From contig NZ_JADPCJ010000008.1 in NCBI RefSeq assembly GCF_015670795.1, positions 1-64,000 on the forward strand: a stretch of DNA of 64,000 nt. The letters run 5' to 3'. The position numbers were made by a program, and so were the translations under genes. Under the pieces are notes generated by a model, which was not told the DNA's origin, searched no databases, and saw only the letters and a list, made by a program, of their open reading frames with translations. This DNA is from Collinsella aerofaciens. GTDB taxonomy: Bacteria > Actinomycetota > Coriobacteriia > Coriobacteriales > Coriobacteriaceae. This document shows positions 35,915-44,961 of the stretch, in pieces (position 1 is the first letter of the stretch; each line of letters opens with the position of its first letter).

Positions 35915-36949
35915 ATGTCCGAATCCACAAGAAGTCGCACCAATAACTCGGAGGCAATCGCGCGCGAAGAAATAATCAACCTTATCGAATCTCCGGAGCT
36001 GCGAGAGCATTTGCTGCATAATCCACAGCTACTGAGTGGCGATCATTACTCGCAAATCATCGGTGGCGCGTCGATAGAAATCAACCGCAAACGGGAGATG
36101 CTCAGCAGGCTGGTTGCTGCCGAGCGCAGCTCGTCAGACGATATCTTTTCTTGGTACGGACCAGAGATTTGTATCGACTACATCGATGACTGCTTGGACG
36201 CGCTAAAGGCCGTCGACGGGAACAGGAAGGTGCTGCTTATTAGCGAAATTAGCTTTGTCGACGACGAAGTGGGATCCGCCATCACGCATGGCCCCTTCCC
36301 CGTGGCATCGTGGCAGGCCGCCCTTGCGGCAATGAAGGCATACGCAGACAAGTGGAGCGAAATGACAGACTTATCGTCCTCATACTGGATGATCGAGCTG
36401 TTCAACCTTGCCAACGACCCGAGCTGTTCATATCCATACGACGGCTTTCTACAGCCAGACTTCACTTACTACGCAAACGCCTCCGGTGAAATCCAGTACA
36501 TCTGCAGGGAAGAAGAGGGCGAATGTGGCGAGGTGCTCGACTGCATTGTGGGTGGAATCTTTGGCCCGTGGTTCAAGGGGGCATATGTCGACCTGCCCAC
36601 GCCGTACAGAAAGGGCGACATTCTTGAGATCGACTGCCGGCCATGGGCGCCGGGACCTTGCTATTGCCTAGTAGCAAACTCGAAATTGGACTGTCTGTAT
36701 CCCGATGGCGATGGGCAGATCAGATGTGGCTCTATCCCCTACGGCAGCTGCTTTGCCGGATGGGCACACACGAACCTGATGCTGTCGCCCGTGTTTAGAG
36801 CGAAGAAAGTAACGCAGCCCTTGCCGGAAGAACGCACGGCATTGCAAGAGATCAAACTGGACCGGATAGATGACTTGCTAGAAACGTGCACCGACAACAA
36901 AGAAGAAGAACCCGGCTGGTTGGATATATATCGGCATCGCTCGCGTTGA
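35915..36949 (+). CDS. Unknown single-domain paralog 4 (matches the N-terminal half)
   Basis: The 344-aa protein aligns with the first half of paralogs 1 and 2: LIESPELREHLLHNPQLL, IIGGASIEINRKREML, GPFPVASWQAALAAMKAY, SSYWMIELFN, then VDLPTPYRKGDILEIDCRPWAPG. It is the most diverged member. Eight bases separate it from paralog 3; ribosome site weak (AGAGG). Paralogs 3 and 4 together carry both domain types in reversed order (C-type then N-type) compared with the fused proteins. Confidence 0.78.
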   Translation: MSESTRSRTNNSEAIAREEIINLIESPELREHLLHNPQLLSGDHYSQIIGGASIEINRKREMLSRLVAAERSSSDDIFSWYGPEICIDYIDDCLDALKAVDGNRKVLLISEISFVDDEVGSAITHGPFPVASWQAALAAMKAYADKWSEMTDLSSSYWMIELFNLANDPSCSYPYDGFLQPDFTYYANASGEIQYICREEEGECGEVLDCIVGGIFGPWFKGAYVDLPTPYRKGDILEIDCRPWAPGPCYCLVANSKLDCLYPDGDGQIRCGSIPYGSCFAGWAHTNLMLSPVFRAKKVTQPLPEERTALQEIKLDRIDDLLETCTDNKEEEPGWLDIYRHRSR

Positions 36950-37031
36950 CGGGAGATGCGGAAAACCGCAGCGATCCCCATCAGCAGGTCTTGCCCATAT
37001 CTCAATTCAGCATTCGAATCTTCATAGATAC

Positions 37032-37062
37032 GAAAAAGGCCGTGCCCAAACCAGGCACGGCC
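37032..37062 (-). terminator. Terminator of the orphan gene at 37188-38312
   Basis: GGCCGTGCC and GGCACGGCC with a 7-base loop; on the minus strand TTTTTCG follows. The 3' side of the paralog cluster has no separate strong terminator; the 238-bp gap between the genes holds nothing else visible. Confidence 0.75.
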
Positions 37063-37187
37063 CAAGAACGTGAATCAGAATATCTTTGGGCGAAGTGAAA
37101 GCATCTTGAGCCGCCCAAGTTCTGCACATTATGTCGAACTTGAGCGAGGCTTTCCCATTGCCAATCGACGCTAATCTTTGCGACGAT

Positions 37188-38312
37188 TTATTTCATCTTA
37201 TCCTTTGCCTTGTCAAGACGACTGCCCTTGAAGAAATACCAAATCATCAGGTCGACTTCATGGAAGCCAATATCTGGGGCGGAGCCGTTATTTGAACCAA
37301 CCGTCTGGTTTTCCTGCTTTCGCCACTCATTGATACCATCAACGATATGGCTGTAAAGGTCGAGGTATCCCAGGTAGCCCCGAGCGACCTGGGCGTCAGC
37401 GTTTTCAACATCCTCATCGGGCGTGGCAACCAGTTTATTAATCGTGCCTCTAATCCATGCGTATCGGTTTCCATAGCGGCTCAATGGAGTGTCATTGTAT
37501 TTTTTACACCATTCGTTAAGCCACTCACTCTCATTGCTACCGTAATCAATATAAGCATCCGCATAATAAGGAAGCATTGTGCCGACAACCGTGTCATAGA
37601 TGCAGAAGTTGTCCGTATCATAGATATAAGAGCCGTTCACCTCACGCCTGCTTAGATTGCGACAACCATGGTGGCAAAACTTTGTTGCAAAGGAAAAATT
37701 ACTTCGATTGCACTTAAGGTCGCTAGGGTCCTCTTCCGGCAATAGTTTATAAGTCATATTTGTTGTAGCGCGCGCGATGCTGGCAACGAGATTCGCTCGG
37801 AACTCAAAGTCTTTTTCCAACAGGCTAGACCCCAGTTTATTATTATTCGCATACTGGCTCACAAGATATGCGGCAGTTATAAGTGTTCCGCCAGTAAGCT
37901 CGGCTTCGCCCTCATCCCCCTTTTCACCACTACCGCCTTGCGGATCCTCTTTGATTTCGCAAAGCCGTTTGAGCTCGGCATTCGTCTTGCCCATTAGCTT
38001 ATCTTGGTCACCCTTTACCGTCACTGCAGCCAAGTGCGTCGAATTCATTTTATTAGTAAAATAAACAGCCTCCCGGATGGCGCAGGCGTCGCCGTTCGAG
38101 GCATCCACATACTTGTCGTGAATTGTGCCCTGATCAATCCATGTGTAATTCGAATCGTTATTTACGAGACCGTTCACAAAGGCGATGTTCTTATCGCTAA
38201 AAACCGGAAAACTGTTCTGGTCTAAATCAAACTCGTAATACCTATCCGGATGAAGCGAAGCCTCAATGGAAGGAACGATTCGCCTAACGTTCCGATCTTT
38301 ACGTGTTGTCAT
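37188..38312 (-). CDS. Orphan protein of unknown function, low GC
   Basis: The 374-aa soluble protein is clearly less GC-rich than its neighbours (many AAA, AAT, TAT codons), a sign of recent transfer. A Gly/Glu-rich linker (GGSGEKGDEGE, about residue 125) separates an N-terminal third from a helical C-terminal part. The segment SFATKFCHHGC, followed about 20 residues later by NFCIYDTVVGTML, resembles the SFxTKYC-(x)n-PIYDS motif found in many uncharacterised bacterial proteins, some in defence contexts; this is recall of a pattern and not a confirmed match. AAAGGAACG precedes the ATG. Transcribed toward the paralog cluster. Confidence 0.6.
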   Translation of the reverse strand: MTTRKDRNVRRIVPSIEASLHPDRYYEFDLDQNSFPVFSDKNIAFVNGLVNNDSNYTWIDQGTIHDKYVDASNGDACAIREAVYFTNKMNSTHLAAVTVKGDQDKLMGKTNAELKRLCEIKEDPQGGSGEKGDEGEAELTGGTLITAAYLVSQYANNNKLGSSLLEKDFEFRANLVASIARATTNMTYKLLPEEDPSDLKCNRSNFSFATKFCHHGCRNLSRREVNGSYIYDTDNFCIYDTVVGTMLPYYADAYIDYGSNESEWLNEWCKKYNDTPLSRYGNRYAWIRGTINKLVATPDEDVENADAQVARGYLGYLDLYSHIVDGINEWRKQENQTVGSNNGSAPDIGFHEVDLMIWYFFKGSRLDKAKDKMK

Positions 38313-38469
38313 TGGACGTTCCTTTCTGAATCTGGCAGAAGCCCGCTCGCCTTTGTCCTCTATTTGATGGTAATTCTTAACCCGCTTAAACGTATCTTCT
38401 TGGCTGTTGAGCGGTCATTTTCTGCTGATAGACGCACTGCTGGCCGAGCAGTTGTTACTTGCTATGACC

Positions 38470-39300
38470 TCAACCGAAGACTCGTGCGCAGAAAGGCTCC
38501 ATGCCATCGGCACTCATGCGGACGAGGGCATCTGCGTTGCAGTGGGCCTCGGCGAATTCCGCGTCGTCCTCTCTGCCCTCCGCCGCGAAGCAGCCTACCA
38601 GGATGGCGGATGTTGGACTGAGCATGTTGCGCAGGTCGCGCAGGATTGCATTTACCGGGCGGTTGTCATCGAACATTTCGAGTCCGTCGATTACGACTAC
38701 GATGTCCTTTAGCACTGCTCTGTTCCACGTTTGGTCGCCGAGCAACCAGCTCGTTAAAAGGTCCATGGTCATGTTGTCTTCGGCAAAGATGCCCAAGTTG
38801 CGCTGCTTGAGGCGCATCGTTGCGCGGATTGCCTCAACCTGTTGCTCCTCAAGATCCGCCGGCAGCTTGACGCCCATCTCGGCACGAATAAGCCGAGCAA
38901 TCGCATCCTCTTCACGCTCCCGAATCGGCACGTAAAGCACGGCGCACTGCTCACTCAGGCGCAGCACCGCGTGTGCCAGCACGTTCGAAACGTCTTCATG
39001 CGCACCGCCAATCACGCTGAGCTTGCCCAGCCCAACGCCGCCACCTAGGGCGTCATCGGCCGACATGCCGGCTTTCAACAAGCGCGGAGCTGCGAACAGT
39101 GACGTTTCCACACCACGGTCGAGTCCAGAAGCCAGTCGATTGTGAAACCCGCTGAGGTCAAAAGCCTCGTCATCACGCTCTCCACGATTCCCGCCGCACC
39201 GATTCGCGGACGGCGGCATCACGCCTGGTAGGCCCAGCATCTCGCCCAAACTCGCAGAACGGCCAATTCGGTTGTCCCTGGAGTCCATCTTTCGCGTCAT
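38470..39300 (-). CDS. DnaB/RecA-like protein with degenerate P-loop
   Basis: A 276-aa protein resembling the C-terminal RecA-fold domain of DnaB-type helicases: LGGGVGLGKLSVIGGAHEDVSN sits where the helicase reads G-x-L-x-I-I-A-A-R-P-S-M-G-K-T, so the Walker A GKT is replaced and ATP binding is doubtful. A Walker B-like IVVVIDGLEMF and a following RDLRNMLSP helix are retained. The first 70 residues are probably disordered. TAGGAGGG before the ATG at 39300. It lies 10 bp after rtcB in the same operon, so it may act with the RNA ligase. Confidence 0.6.
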   Translation of the reverse strand: MTRKMDSRDNRIGRSASLGEMLGLPGVMPPSANRCGGNRGERDDEAFDLSGFHNRLASGLDRGVETSLFAAPRLLKAGMSADDALGGGVGLGKLSVIGGAHEDVSNVLAHAVLRLSEQCAVLYVPIREREEDAIARLIRAEMGVKLPADLEEQQVEAIRATMRLKQRNLGIFAEDNMTMDLLTSWLLGDQTWNRAVLKDIVVVIDGLEMFDDNRPVNAILRDLRNMLSPTSAILVGCFAAEGREDDAEFAEAHCNADALVRMSADGMEPFCARVFG

Positions 39301-39310
39301 CGCAACCCTC

Positions 39311-40408
39311 CTAACGCCTACCGCGCTTACCAGTAGCCTTAAAATTCCAAATCGGCTTGAGTCGGTGAATAACATCAACCGTCGGGTCCATGAGTCTCAG
39401 TACATCATCCGCAGGTTTATACGCTTCGGGCGACTCATCGAGCGTCGTCTCGCATGCGCTCGGACAGTAGATGCCGGCATCGCGCATCTCGTTAACGAAC
39501 GACCTGGTATCGAGCGTTTGGAACGCTTTTGTGCGGCTCATCGCGCGACCCGTCCCGTGTGGCGCCGAGCAGTTCCAGTCCTCGTTTCCCTTGCCGCGCG
39601 CAATAACGGCACCGTCGCGCATGTTGAACGGAATCAGCACCATCTCGCCCGCATGAGCGCTAATAGCGCCCTTGCGAATCATGCCATCTTCCGAGATGTA
39701 GTTGTGCATGGTGGTAAAGCCGTCTCCGTCAAGTCGAATTCCCGTACGCTCAACAATCTGTGCGACAATCGCCTTGCGGTTCTGATTCGAGAAGCGTTGG
39801 CAGTTATGCATATCGACGAGATACTCGGCAGAAAGATCTCCCACGAGATACTTAAGCTCGTCGGGGATATCTGCCGCGCACGTCTTCTGCGCCAGTGCCT
39901 GATGGTGCTCCGCCGTCTGCTTGCCCATGTTGCGCGAGCCGGTGTGCACGACCAGATATTGGCACCCATCCTCGTCCTCGTCGAGTTCAATGAAGTGGTT
40001 GCCGCCGCCCAGCGTACCCATGGAGCGCTCAACCTTGCGTTTATCCTGCAGCCAATCGCGCGACTCCATGTCAAAGTCCGCGAGTGCGCAGGCAGGATCG
40101 CGATGAAGGCTAAAGCCCGTGGGCACCGCGCGCTTCACATCGCGATTGAACTGAATGAGGTCGTCGCGCGCGATGGTTTCCGCAAGCGGCACGCAGTACA
40201 TCCCGCATCCGATGTCGACCCCAACCAGGTTGGGAATCACCTTGTCGCCCAAGTTTGCCGTAAAGCCAATCACGCAGCCCTTGCCCTTATGGGCATCGGG
40301 CATGATGCGGATCTTGGCGCCTTCAAACGCCGGGCAGCTGGAAATCTCCTCGATCTGCTCCCTGGTTGAATCCTCAAGATTCTCGGCAAAGACTTTGATG
40401 TCTGCCAT
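39311..40408 (-). CDS. rtcB: RNA-splicing ligase RtcB
   Basis: The 365-aa enzyme joins RNA 2',3'-cyclic phosphate or 3'-phosphate ends to 5'-OH ends using GTP and Mn2+. Key motifs are MPDAHKGKG (36-44), GVDIGCGM (63-70, with the metal-binding Cys68), GTLGGGNHFIEL in the centre, VVHTGSRNMGK, and CSAPHGTGR whose histidine is the guanylylation site. It is slightly shorter than the E. coli enzyme, as in many bacterial RtcB2-type proteins. CAGGAG precedes the ATG at 40408. It heads a two-gene operon with the DnaB/RecA-like gene and is divergent from a WYL regulator. Confidence 0.95.
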   Translation of the reverse strand: MADIKVFAENLEDSTREQIEEISSCPAFEGAKIRIMPDAHKGKGCVIGFTANLGDKVIPNLVGVDIGCGMYCVPLAETIARDDLIQFNRDVKRAVPTGFSLHRDPACALADFDMESRDWLQDKRKVERSMGTLGGGNHFIELDEDEDGCQYLVVHTGSRNMGKQTAEHHQALAQKTCAADIPDELKYLVGDLSAEYLVDMHNCQRFSNQNRKAIVAQIVERTGIRLDGDGFTTMHNYISEDGMIRKGAISAHAGEMVLIPFNMRDGAVIARGKGNEDWNCSAPHGTGRAMSRTKAFQTLDTRSFVNEMRDAGIYCPSACETTLDESPEAYKPADDVLRLMDPTVDVIHRLKPIWNFKATGKRGRR

Positions 40409-40560
40409 CGCATTTCTCCTGTTCTGATCCTTGTAAACCGGAACCGGCCCCAAGCCAACAGAGTGCACGTCACACCAACCAGCCAAACCGCCGATTTCCG
40501 TTTAACCACCTTTCGCCCTATTCGGGCCCTTATTGCTGCGAATACTACGGTCGCGCGGGC

Positions 40561-40566
40561 TACAAT
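40561..40566 (+). promoter_or_regulatory. Candidate -10 element for the WYL-helicase operon
   Basis: TACAAT, 64 bases before the GTG start; no clear -35 box. The remaining part of the 222-bp divergent region shows no gene. Confidence 0.35.
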
Positions 40567-40630
40567 GAGTCCCAATAACGGGTCTTGTTTTGCATCTCCG
40601 GCTGATACCCTGCCGGCGAAAGGAGACAAC

Positions 40631-41641
40631 GTGGCGAACAGACCAAACCAAAAGCTCAGGCTTCTGTTCCTGCTTAAAACCTTGATGGAAAAGACCGACA
40701 GCACGCACGGACTCACGACGCAGCAGATCATCGAGGAGCTCGCCTATCACGATCTCGAGGCCGAACGAAAGGCCATCTATCGCGACCTGCAAACGCTTCG
40801 CGACTTCGGGCTCGACATCGACCAGCGCGGTGGCAAGGAATGGGCGTTGGTCTCACGCCCGCTCGACCTGCAAGAACTCATCATGCTTGTTGACGCCGTG
40901 CAGAGTTCGCCGTTTTTGACCGATGAGCTGACCGACCACCTCATCGGCAAACTACAGAGCCTCGCCAGCCTGGACGAACGCGAGCTGATGCACAAGCGCG
41001 TCGACGTGCCTTCGCGTGTGAAGATGCAAAACTCCGATGCTCTGCACAATATCGACTTGATTCAGCAGGCTATGCGCGAAAAACGCAAGATTCGGTTTCG
41101 TTACTTCCACTACGACGCCGCCAAGCAAAAGGCCCTTAATCATGACGGAAAGACCTACGAGCTCACACCCGTGCGTCTTATCTACTCCGACGAACTCTAT
41201 TACATGATTGGGTTTAGAGATAAATGGGCCAACGCCGGCTCGGGCCATCAGCCGTTCACGCCCTACCGCGTCGATCGCATGCTCGACGTTGCGGTGTCCG
41301 AAGAGTCCGCGACCAAAGATCCGCGTATCGCGGGCTATGTGCTCGAAGATCACGTCTCTCCATCATTCGGCGTATATGCAGCCAACAAAACCACCATGGT
41401 GCTGGAACTCGACGACCGCGCGATGAATCCGCTCATCGATAAGTTCGGATTGGACGCCGTTGTGTTTGAAAACCAGGATGGGCGCCTGTTAGCAACTGTC
41501 AAAGCCCCGCTGTCGCCGCAGTTCTTTGGCTGGCTGCTGCAACTCAGCACCTTCATTAAGATCGTTCAGCCCCAAAGCGCCATCGATACGTATCTCAAAT
41601 ATCTCGACGACACTCGGGCACTTTACCAGGAAGACAGGTAA
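40631..41641 (+). CDS. WYL-domain transcriptional regulator
   Basis: The 336-aa protein has an N-terminal helix-turn-helix (about residues 5-65, LRLLFLLKTLMEK to AIYRDLQTLRDFGLDI), a central WYL domain beginning near IDLIQQAMREKRKIRFRYF with LTPVRLIYSDELYYMIGF, and a C-terminal WCX-type extension. WYL regulators often sense nucleic-acid fragments or nucleotides and control DNA repair or defence genes. Start is GTG at 40631 with AAAGGAG 5 bases upstream. Six bases separate it from the helicase-nuclease gene, so it surely regulates or co-expresses with it. Confidence 0.92.
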   Translation: MANRPNQKLRLLFLLKTLMEKTDSTHGLTTQQIIEELAYHDLEAERKAIYRDLQTLRDFGLDIDQRGGKEWALVSRPLDLQELIMLVDAVQSSPFLTDELTDHLIGKLQSLASLDERELMHKRVDVPSRVKMQNSDALHNIDLIQQAMREKRKIRFRYFHYDAAKQKALNHDGKTYELTPVRLIYSDELYYMIGFRDKWANAGSGHQPFTPYRVDRMLDVAVSEESATKDPRIAGYVLEDHVSPSFGVYAANKTTMVLELDDRAMNPLIDKFGLDAVVFENQDGRLLATVKAPLSPQFFGWLLQLSTFIKIVQPQSAIDTYLKYLDDTRALYQEDR

Positions 41642-41647
41642 TATTTC

Positions 41648-44600
41648 ATGGCTACAACCCCTAAATTCGATGAATCGTTTAAGAACCTGAACCCCGAACA
41701 GCGCGAGGCCGTCGAATGCCTAGATGGCCCGCTGCTCGTCATTGCCGGTCCCGGCACCGGCAAGACGCAGCTACTGAGCCTGCGCGCGGCGAACATCCTG
41801 GCCAACCGCGATGTCGCCCCGCGCAACATCCTCTGCCTTACCTATACCGAGGCGGGCGCGGAGGCCATGCGCAAACGCCTGATTGAGCTGATTGGGCGCG
41901 ACGCCTACGGCATCGAAGTCAGCACGTTCCACGGATTTGCAAGCAGCATCAGGTCGCGCTATCCCGAGTTTTTCACACGCCCTGCGACCGACACGCTCGT
42001 CACCAGCCTGCACCAGCAAGAGATTTTTGACCGCCTGCTCAAATCGCTTCCCTTTGGTTCTCCGTTAGACGGAGGGTCACCTGATATGCCCGCGCAAAAT
42101 ATCGGCAAGATGATCAGCTTTGTCTCCAAGGCTAAGCGCAGCGGCCTGGACTACGACACGCTGGGCGCCATCGCGCAGCAGAATATCGACGCCGCTGTCT
42201 GGCTCACCGAACATTCCGAGCTGCTTACGCTCGCCTGCGAAAGGGCAAGCGCCGCGTTGGCCGAACGCTTTGAGGAAGAGGCCGAGCGTGCCTGCGGCAT
42301 GGCGCCCACATCGCTCACCCGCCCGATCGACTGTCCCGCCGGTACGTACGTGCCGTACATTCTTGAGTTGCGCGACGCCGTTCGCCGCACCGAACTTATT
42401 GACGAGAAGGGAAAGTCGTCGGGATACACCAAGGTGCGCGATGCCTTCTTTGGAGGCAGCAACTCTCAGGGACGCACCTTTAAGATTGCGGAGCAGAGCG
42501 AGCGACTTAAGACCGCTTGCGACGTCGCGCGTCGCTACCAGAGCGAGCTCGACCAGCACCATCTCTACGATTACGACGACATGATTGGCGATTTTGTTGA
42601 CGCCGTCGAACACAATGACGCGTTGCGCCAAGTACTCCAGGACACCTATACCTATATCCAAGTTGACGAGTTCCAGGACACCAATGGTGCCCAGATGCGC
42701 ATCATCGAGCTGCTCTGCGACGGCGTTGATGCGCCCAATATCATGGCCGTCGGCGATGACGATCAGGCCATCATGCGTTTTCAGGGTGCCACGATCGAGT
42801 GCGCCAACCAATTTGCAGCCGAGTTCTCGCCCCGGAGCATCGTGCTCAAGACCAACTATCGCTCCACGCCCGCCATCGTTGAGCTTGGTCAAGCTATCGC
42901 ACGCCAAATTGAATATCGCCTCGACGCCAGCTCGAATAAGTCAATCGAAGCCTCCAAGCCTCAGGGTGATCAGGTCGGCTTTAGCGAGAACGTCTACGCC
43001 GGCAAAGCCGAGGAATACGCCGCTGTCGCTGCGAGCATTAAGCAGCGGCTTGTTAATCACTATCTCGATGAATGCGAAGATCCCAACGAAGGAATTGCAG
43101 TCATCTCCGCCAAGCACGCCGCCTTGCGCTCGCTGATTCCCTTCCTCGTTAAGGAGAAGGTACCCTTTTCGTATCGCGAGCGGCAGAATCTCTTTGCTTC
43201 CGAGCGTATGCAGACGATGCTGGCACTGTTGCGCTGCGTTACCGCGCTTGCTCGCGGGCAGAAGGAGCTCGCCAGCAGCTATCTTCCGCAGATTGTCTGT
43301 GCCGCCGAGCTGGGCGGCGACCATCCATCGTCCGTGACGTTTGCGCTCAGTGCCAAGCGCGAGCATCGCGGCGACTGGATGGCCGCCATGTGCGAGAGTA
43401 ATAGCGCCCGCGTCAAAGAGCTGTACGACGACCTTATGCAGTGGGCGGCCGAGGCCGGCGCCTCCCCGGTCAGAGCGTTGCTCTTTAAGATTCTCAAACG
43501 CAGCCTTGACTATTATCAGGATCATAAGAAACAGGATCCGCTGGGCGCCGCCGAATTCAATGCCGGCATCCGCGCCCTACTCACCTTTGCTGAGGGTGAA
43601 ATGGGCGACGCGCGCCGCATGGGACGCACGCTTCGCCTGCCCGATATTGTCGACAAACTCGACGCCGCGCAAAAGTTTGGCGTGAGCATCGACGCATCGA
43701 TCGATCTTGGCACACCGGGAGCCGTTCGACTTACTAGCGCTCACAGCTCGAAAGGTCTGCAGTTCGATTGCGTCTACCTGCTCGACGCCGACGACTCCAC
43801 CTGGCACAAAGGTGCTGGCGGCATGAGTCTGTACCCGTCCAACCTGCTTATTCGCGACGAAAAGGATGACGACGATGCGCGCCGTCTGCTGTTTGTAGCC
43901 ATCACACGCGCTAAGCGACACCTCGAGCTCTACCGCGCCGGAGGATCGGCGCTGCAGGAGCTCACGGGGCTTATCGACTCTTGCGAGGTTTCTGCCAAAG
44001 CGGACCAGCTCAGTGCCGCCATCGAAACCGAATGGCGCGACAACTACGTGTTTGATACGCCCGAGCTCCGTGCGCTTTTGGATCCTCACACCGACGTAAA
44101 ACACCTCTCTGCCACGGCACTCAACAACTTTGTGACGTACGAGCCTGGATGCGCAAATAGCCAGCACTTCCCCGAGAAGCAGATTGTGCGCCTACCCACT
44201 GCGCCCACGATTCAAACCGAATTCGGCACTATCGTTCACGCGATGTTCGAAGAAATCGTTAATCGGATGGCAACCGATGGCGCGGCGGCAATTGAGACAA
44301 TTGAGGCCGAGTATCGCCAGCAGATTTCGTGGCTCGATTTTGCCCCCGAGGACGTCCATCGCTATTCGGACCGCTTCGAACGCATTTGTAATGCATTCGT
44401 CCCTTGGCTTGTCGAGCACGTACGTGGCTACCGTTGCATCACGGAAGCGAACATGCAGTGTCTAACTGCCGGTGGAACTCCACTCTTTGGTTTTCTTGAC
44501 CTGCTCCTCGTTGACGATGCAGCTAAGACGGTGCAGATCGTCGACTACAAGACTGGCTTTGGCAAAGAAATCCCTGCAGGCTACCATCGTCAGCTCAAGT

Positions 44601-44935
44601 TTTACAAACTGCTGGTCGAAGCGTCACCCGAGTTTTATGGCTACACCGTCACCTCCATGGGCGACTACTATGTAGAACCCGACAAGACGACGGGCGAGCT
44701 CCGCCCGCCGTTCGCGACAACCGCCAACGCCGTTGACATTGCCGAACTCGAGCAGCTCATCGATGCCACATGGGCTCGCATTGAACACGGTGCTTGGGAT
44801 ACCAGCGCTTTTGAGCAGAGCGATGCCTATGAGCTTGCCATCGAGGAGCAGAAGGGCTGCCGCAAAAAAGCCGATAAAACCGAGGTCATGCAGCGTGCCT
44901 ACGAGCACTGGCTAATTGAGAACTCTAGAATGTGA
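41648..44935 (+). CDS. UvrD/Rep-type helicase fused to a PD-(D/E)XK nuclease
   Basis: The 1095-aa protein carries all SF1A helicase motifs: Walker A AGPGTGKT (33-40), motif Ia TYTEAGAEAMRKRL, motif II VDEFQDTN, motif III VGDDDQAIMRFQGA, NYRS, motif V SAHSSKGLQFD, motif VI LLFVAITRAKRH. The last quarter is a RecB-like nuclease: FGTIVHAMFEE, GFLDLLLVDD, VQIVDYKTG (about residue 963) and QLKFYKLL complete the active site. It should unwind and cut DNA in repair or defence, similar to AddA/PcrA-Cas4 fusions. No AddB partner is near. Second gene of the WYL operon. Confidence 0.92.
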   Translation: MATTPKFDESFKNLNPEQREAVECLDGPLLVIAGPGTGKTQLLSLRAANILANRDVAPRNILCLTYTEAGAEAMRKRLIELIGRDAYGIEVSTFHGFASSIRSRYPEFFTRPATDTLVTSLHQQEIFDRLLKSLPFGSPLDGGSPDMPAQNIGKMISFVSKAKRSGLDYDTLGAIAQQNIDAAVWLTEHSELLTLACERASAALAERFEEEAERACGMAPTSLTRPIDCPAGTYVPYILELRDAVRRTELIDEKGKSSGYTKVRDAFFGGSNSQGRTFKIAEQSERLKTACDVARRYQSELDQHHLYDYDDMIGDFVDAVEHNDALRQVLQDTYTYIQVDEFQDTNGAQMRIIELLCDGVDAPNIMAVGDDDQAIMRFQGATIECANQFAAEFSPRSIVLKTNYRSTPAIVELGQAIARQIEYRLDASSNKSIEASKPQGDQVGFSENVYAGKAEEYAAVAASIKQRLVNHYLDECEDPNEGIAVISAKHAALRSLIPFLVKEKVPFSYRERQNLFASERMQTMLALLRCVTALARGQKELASSYLPQIVCAAELGGDHPSSVTFALSAKREHRGDWMAAMCESNSARVKELYDDLMQWAAEAGASPVRALLFKILKRSLDYYQDHKKQDPLGAAEFNAGIRALLTFAEGEMGDARRMGRTLRLPDIVDKLDAAQKFGVSIDASIDLGTPGAVRLTSAHSSKGLQFDCVYLLDADDSTWHKGAGGMSLYPSNLLIRDEKDDDDARRLLFVAITRAKRHLELYRAGGSALQELTGLIDSCEVSAKADQLSAAIETEWRDNYVFDTPELRALLDPHTDVKHLSATALNNFVTYEPGCANSQHFPEKQIVRLPTAPTIQTEFGTIVHAMFEEIVNRMATDGAAAIETIEAEYRQQISWLDFAPEDVHRYSDRFERICNAFVPWLVEHVRGYRCITEANMQCLTAGGTPLFGFLDLLLVDDAAKTVQIVDYKTGFGKEIPAGYHRQLKFYKLLVEASPEFYGYTVTSMGDYYVEPDKTTGELRPPFATTANAVDIAELEQLIDATWARIEHGAWDTSAFEQSDAYELAIEEQKGCRKKADKTEVMQRAYEHWLIENSRM

Positions 44936-44961
44936 CAAAGGCGCTGCCCCTTTGCCACATT
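44929..44961 (+). terminator. Dispersed hairpin repeat, family B, copy 2; probable terminator
   Basis: AATGTGACAAAGG pairs (one mismatch) with CCTTTGCCACATT. It overlaps the helicase stop codon and the last bases of the convergent HAD gene, and matches the element at 30291-30322. Confidence 0.7.
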
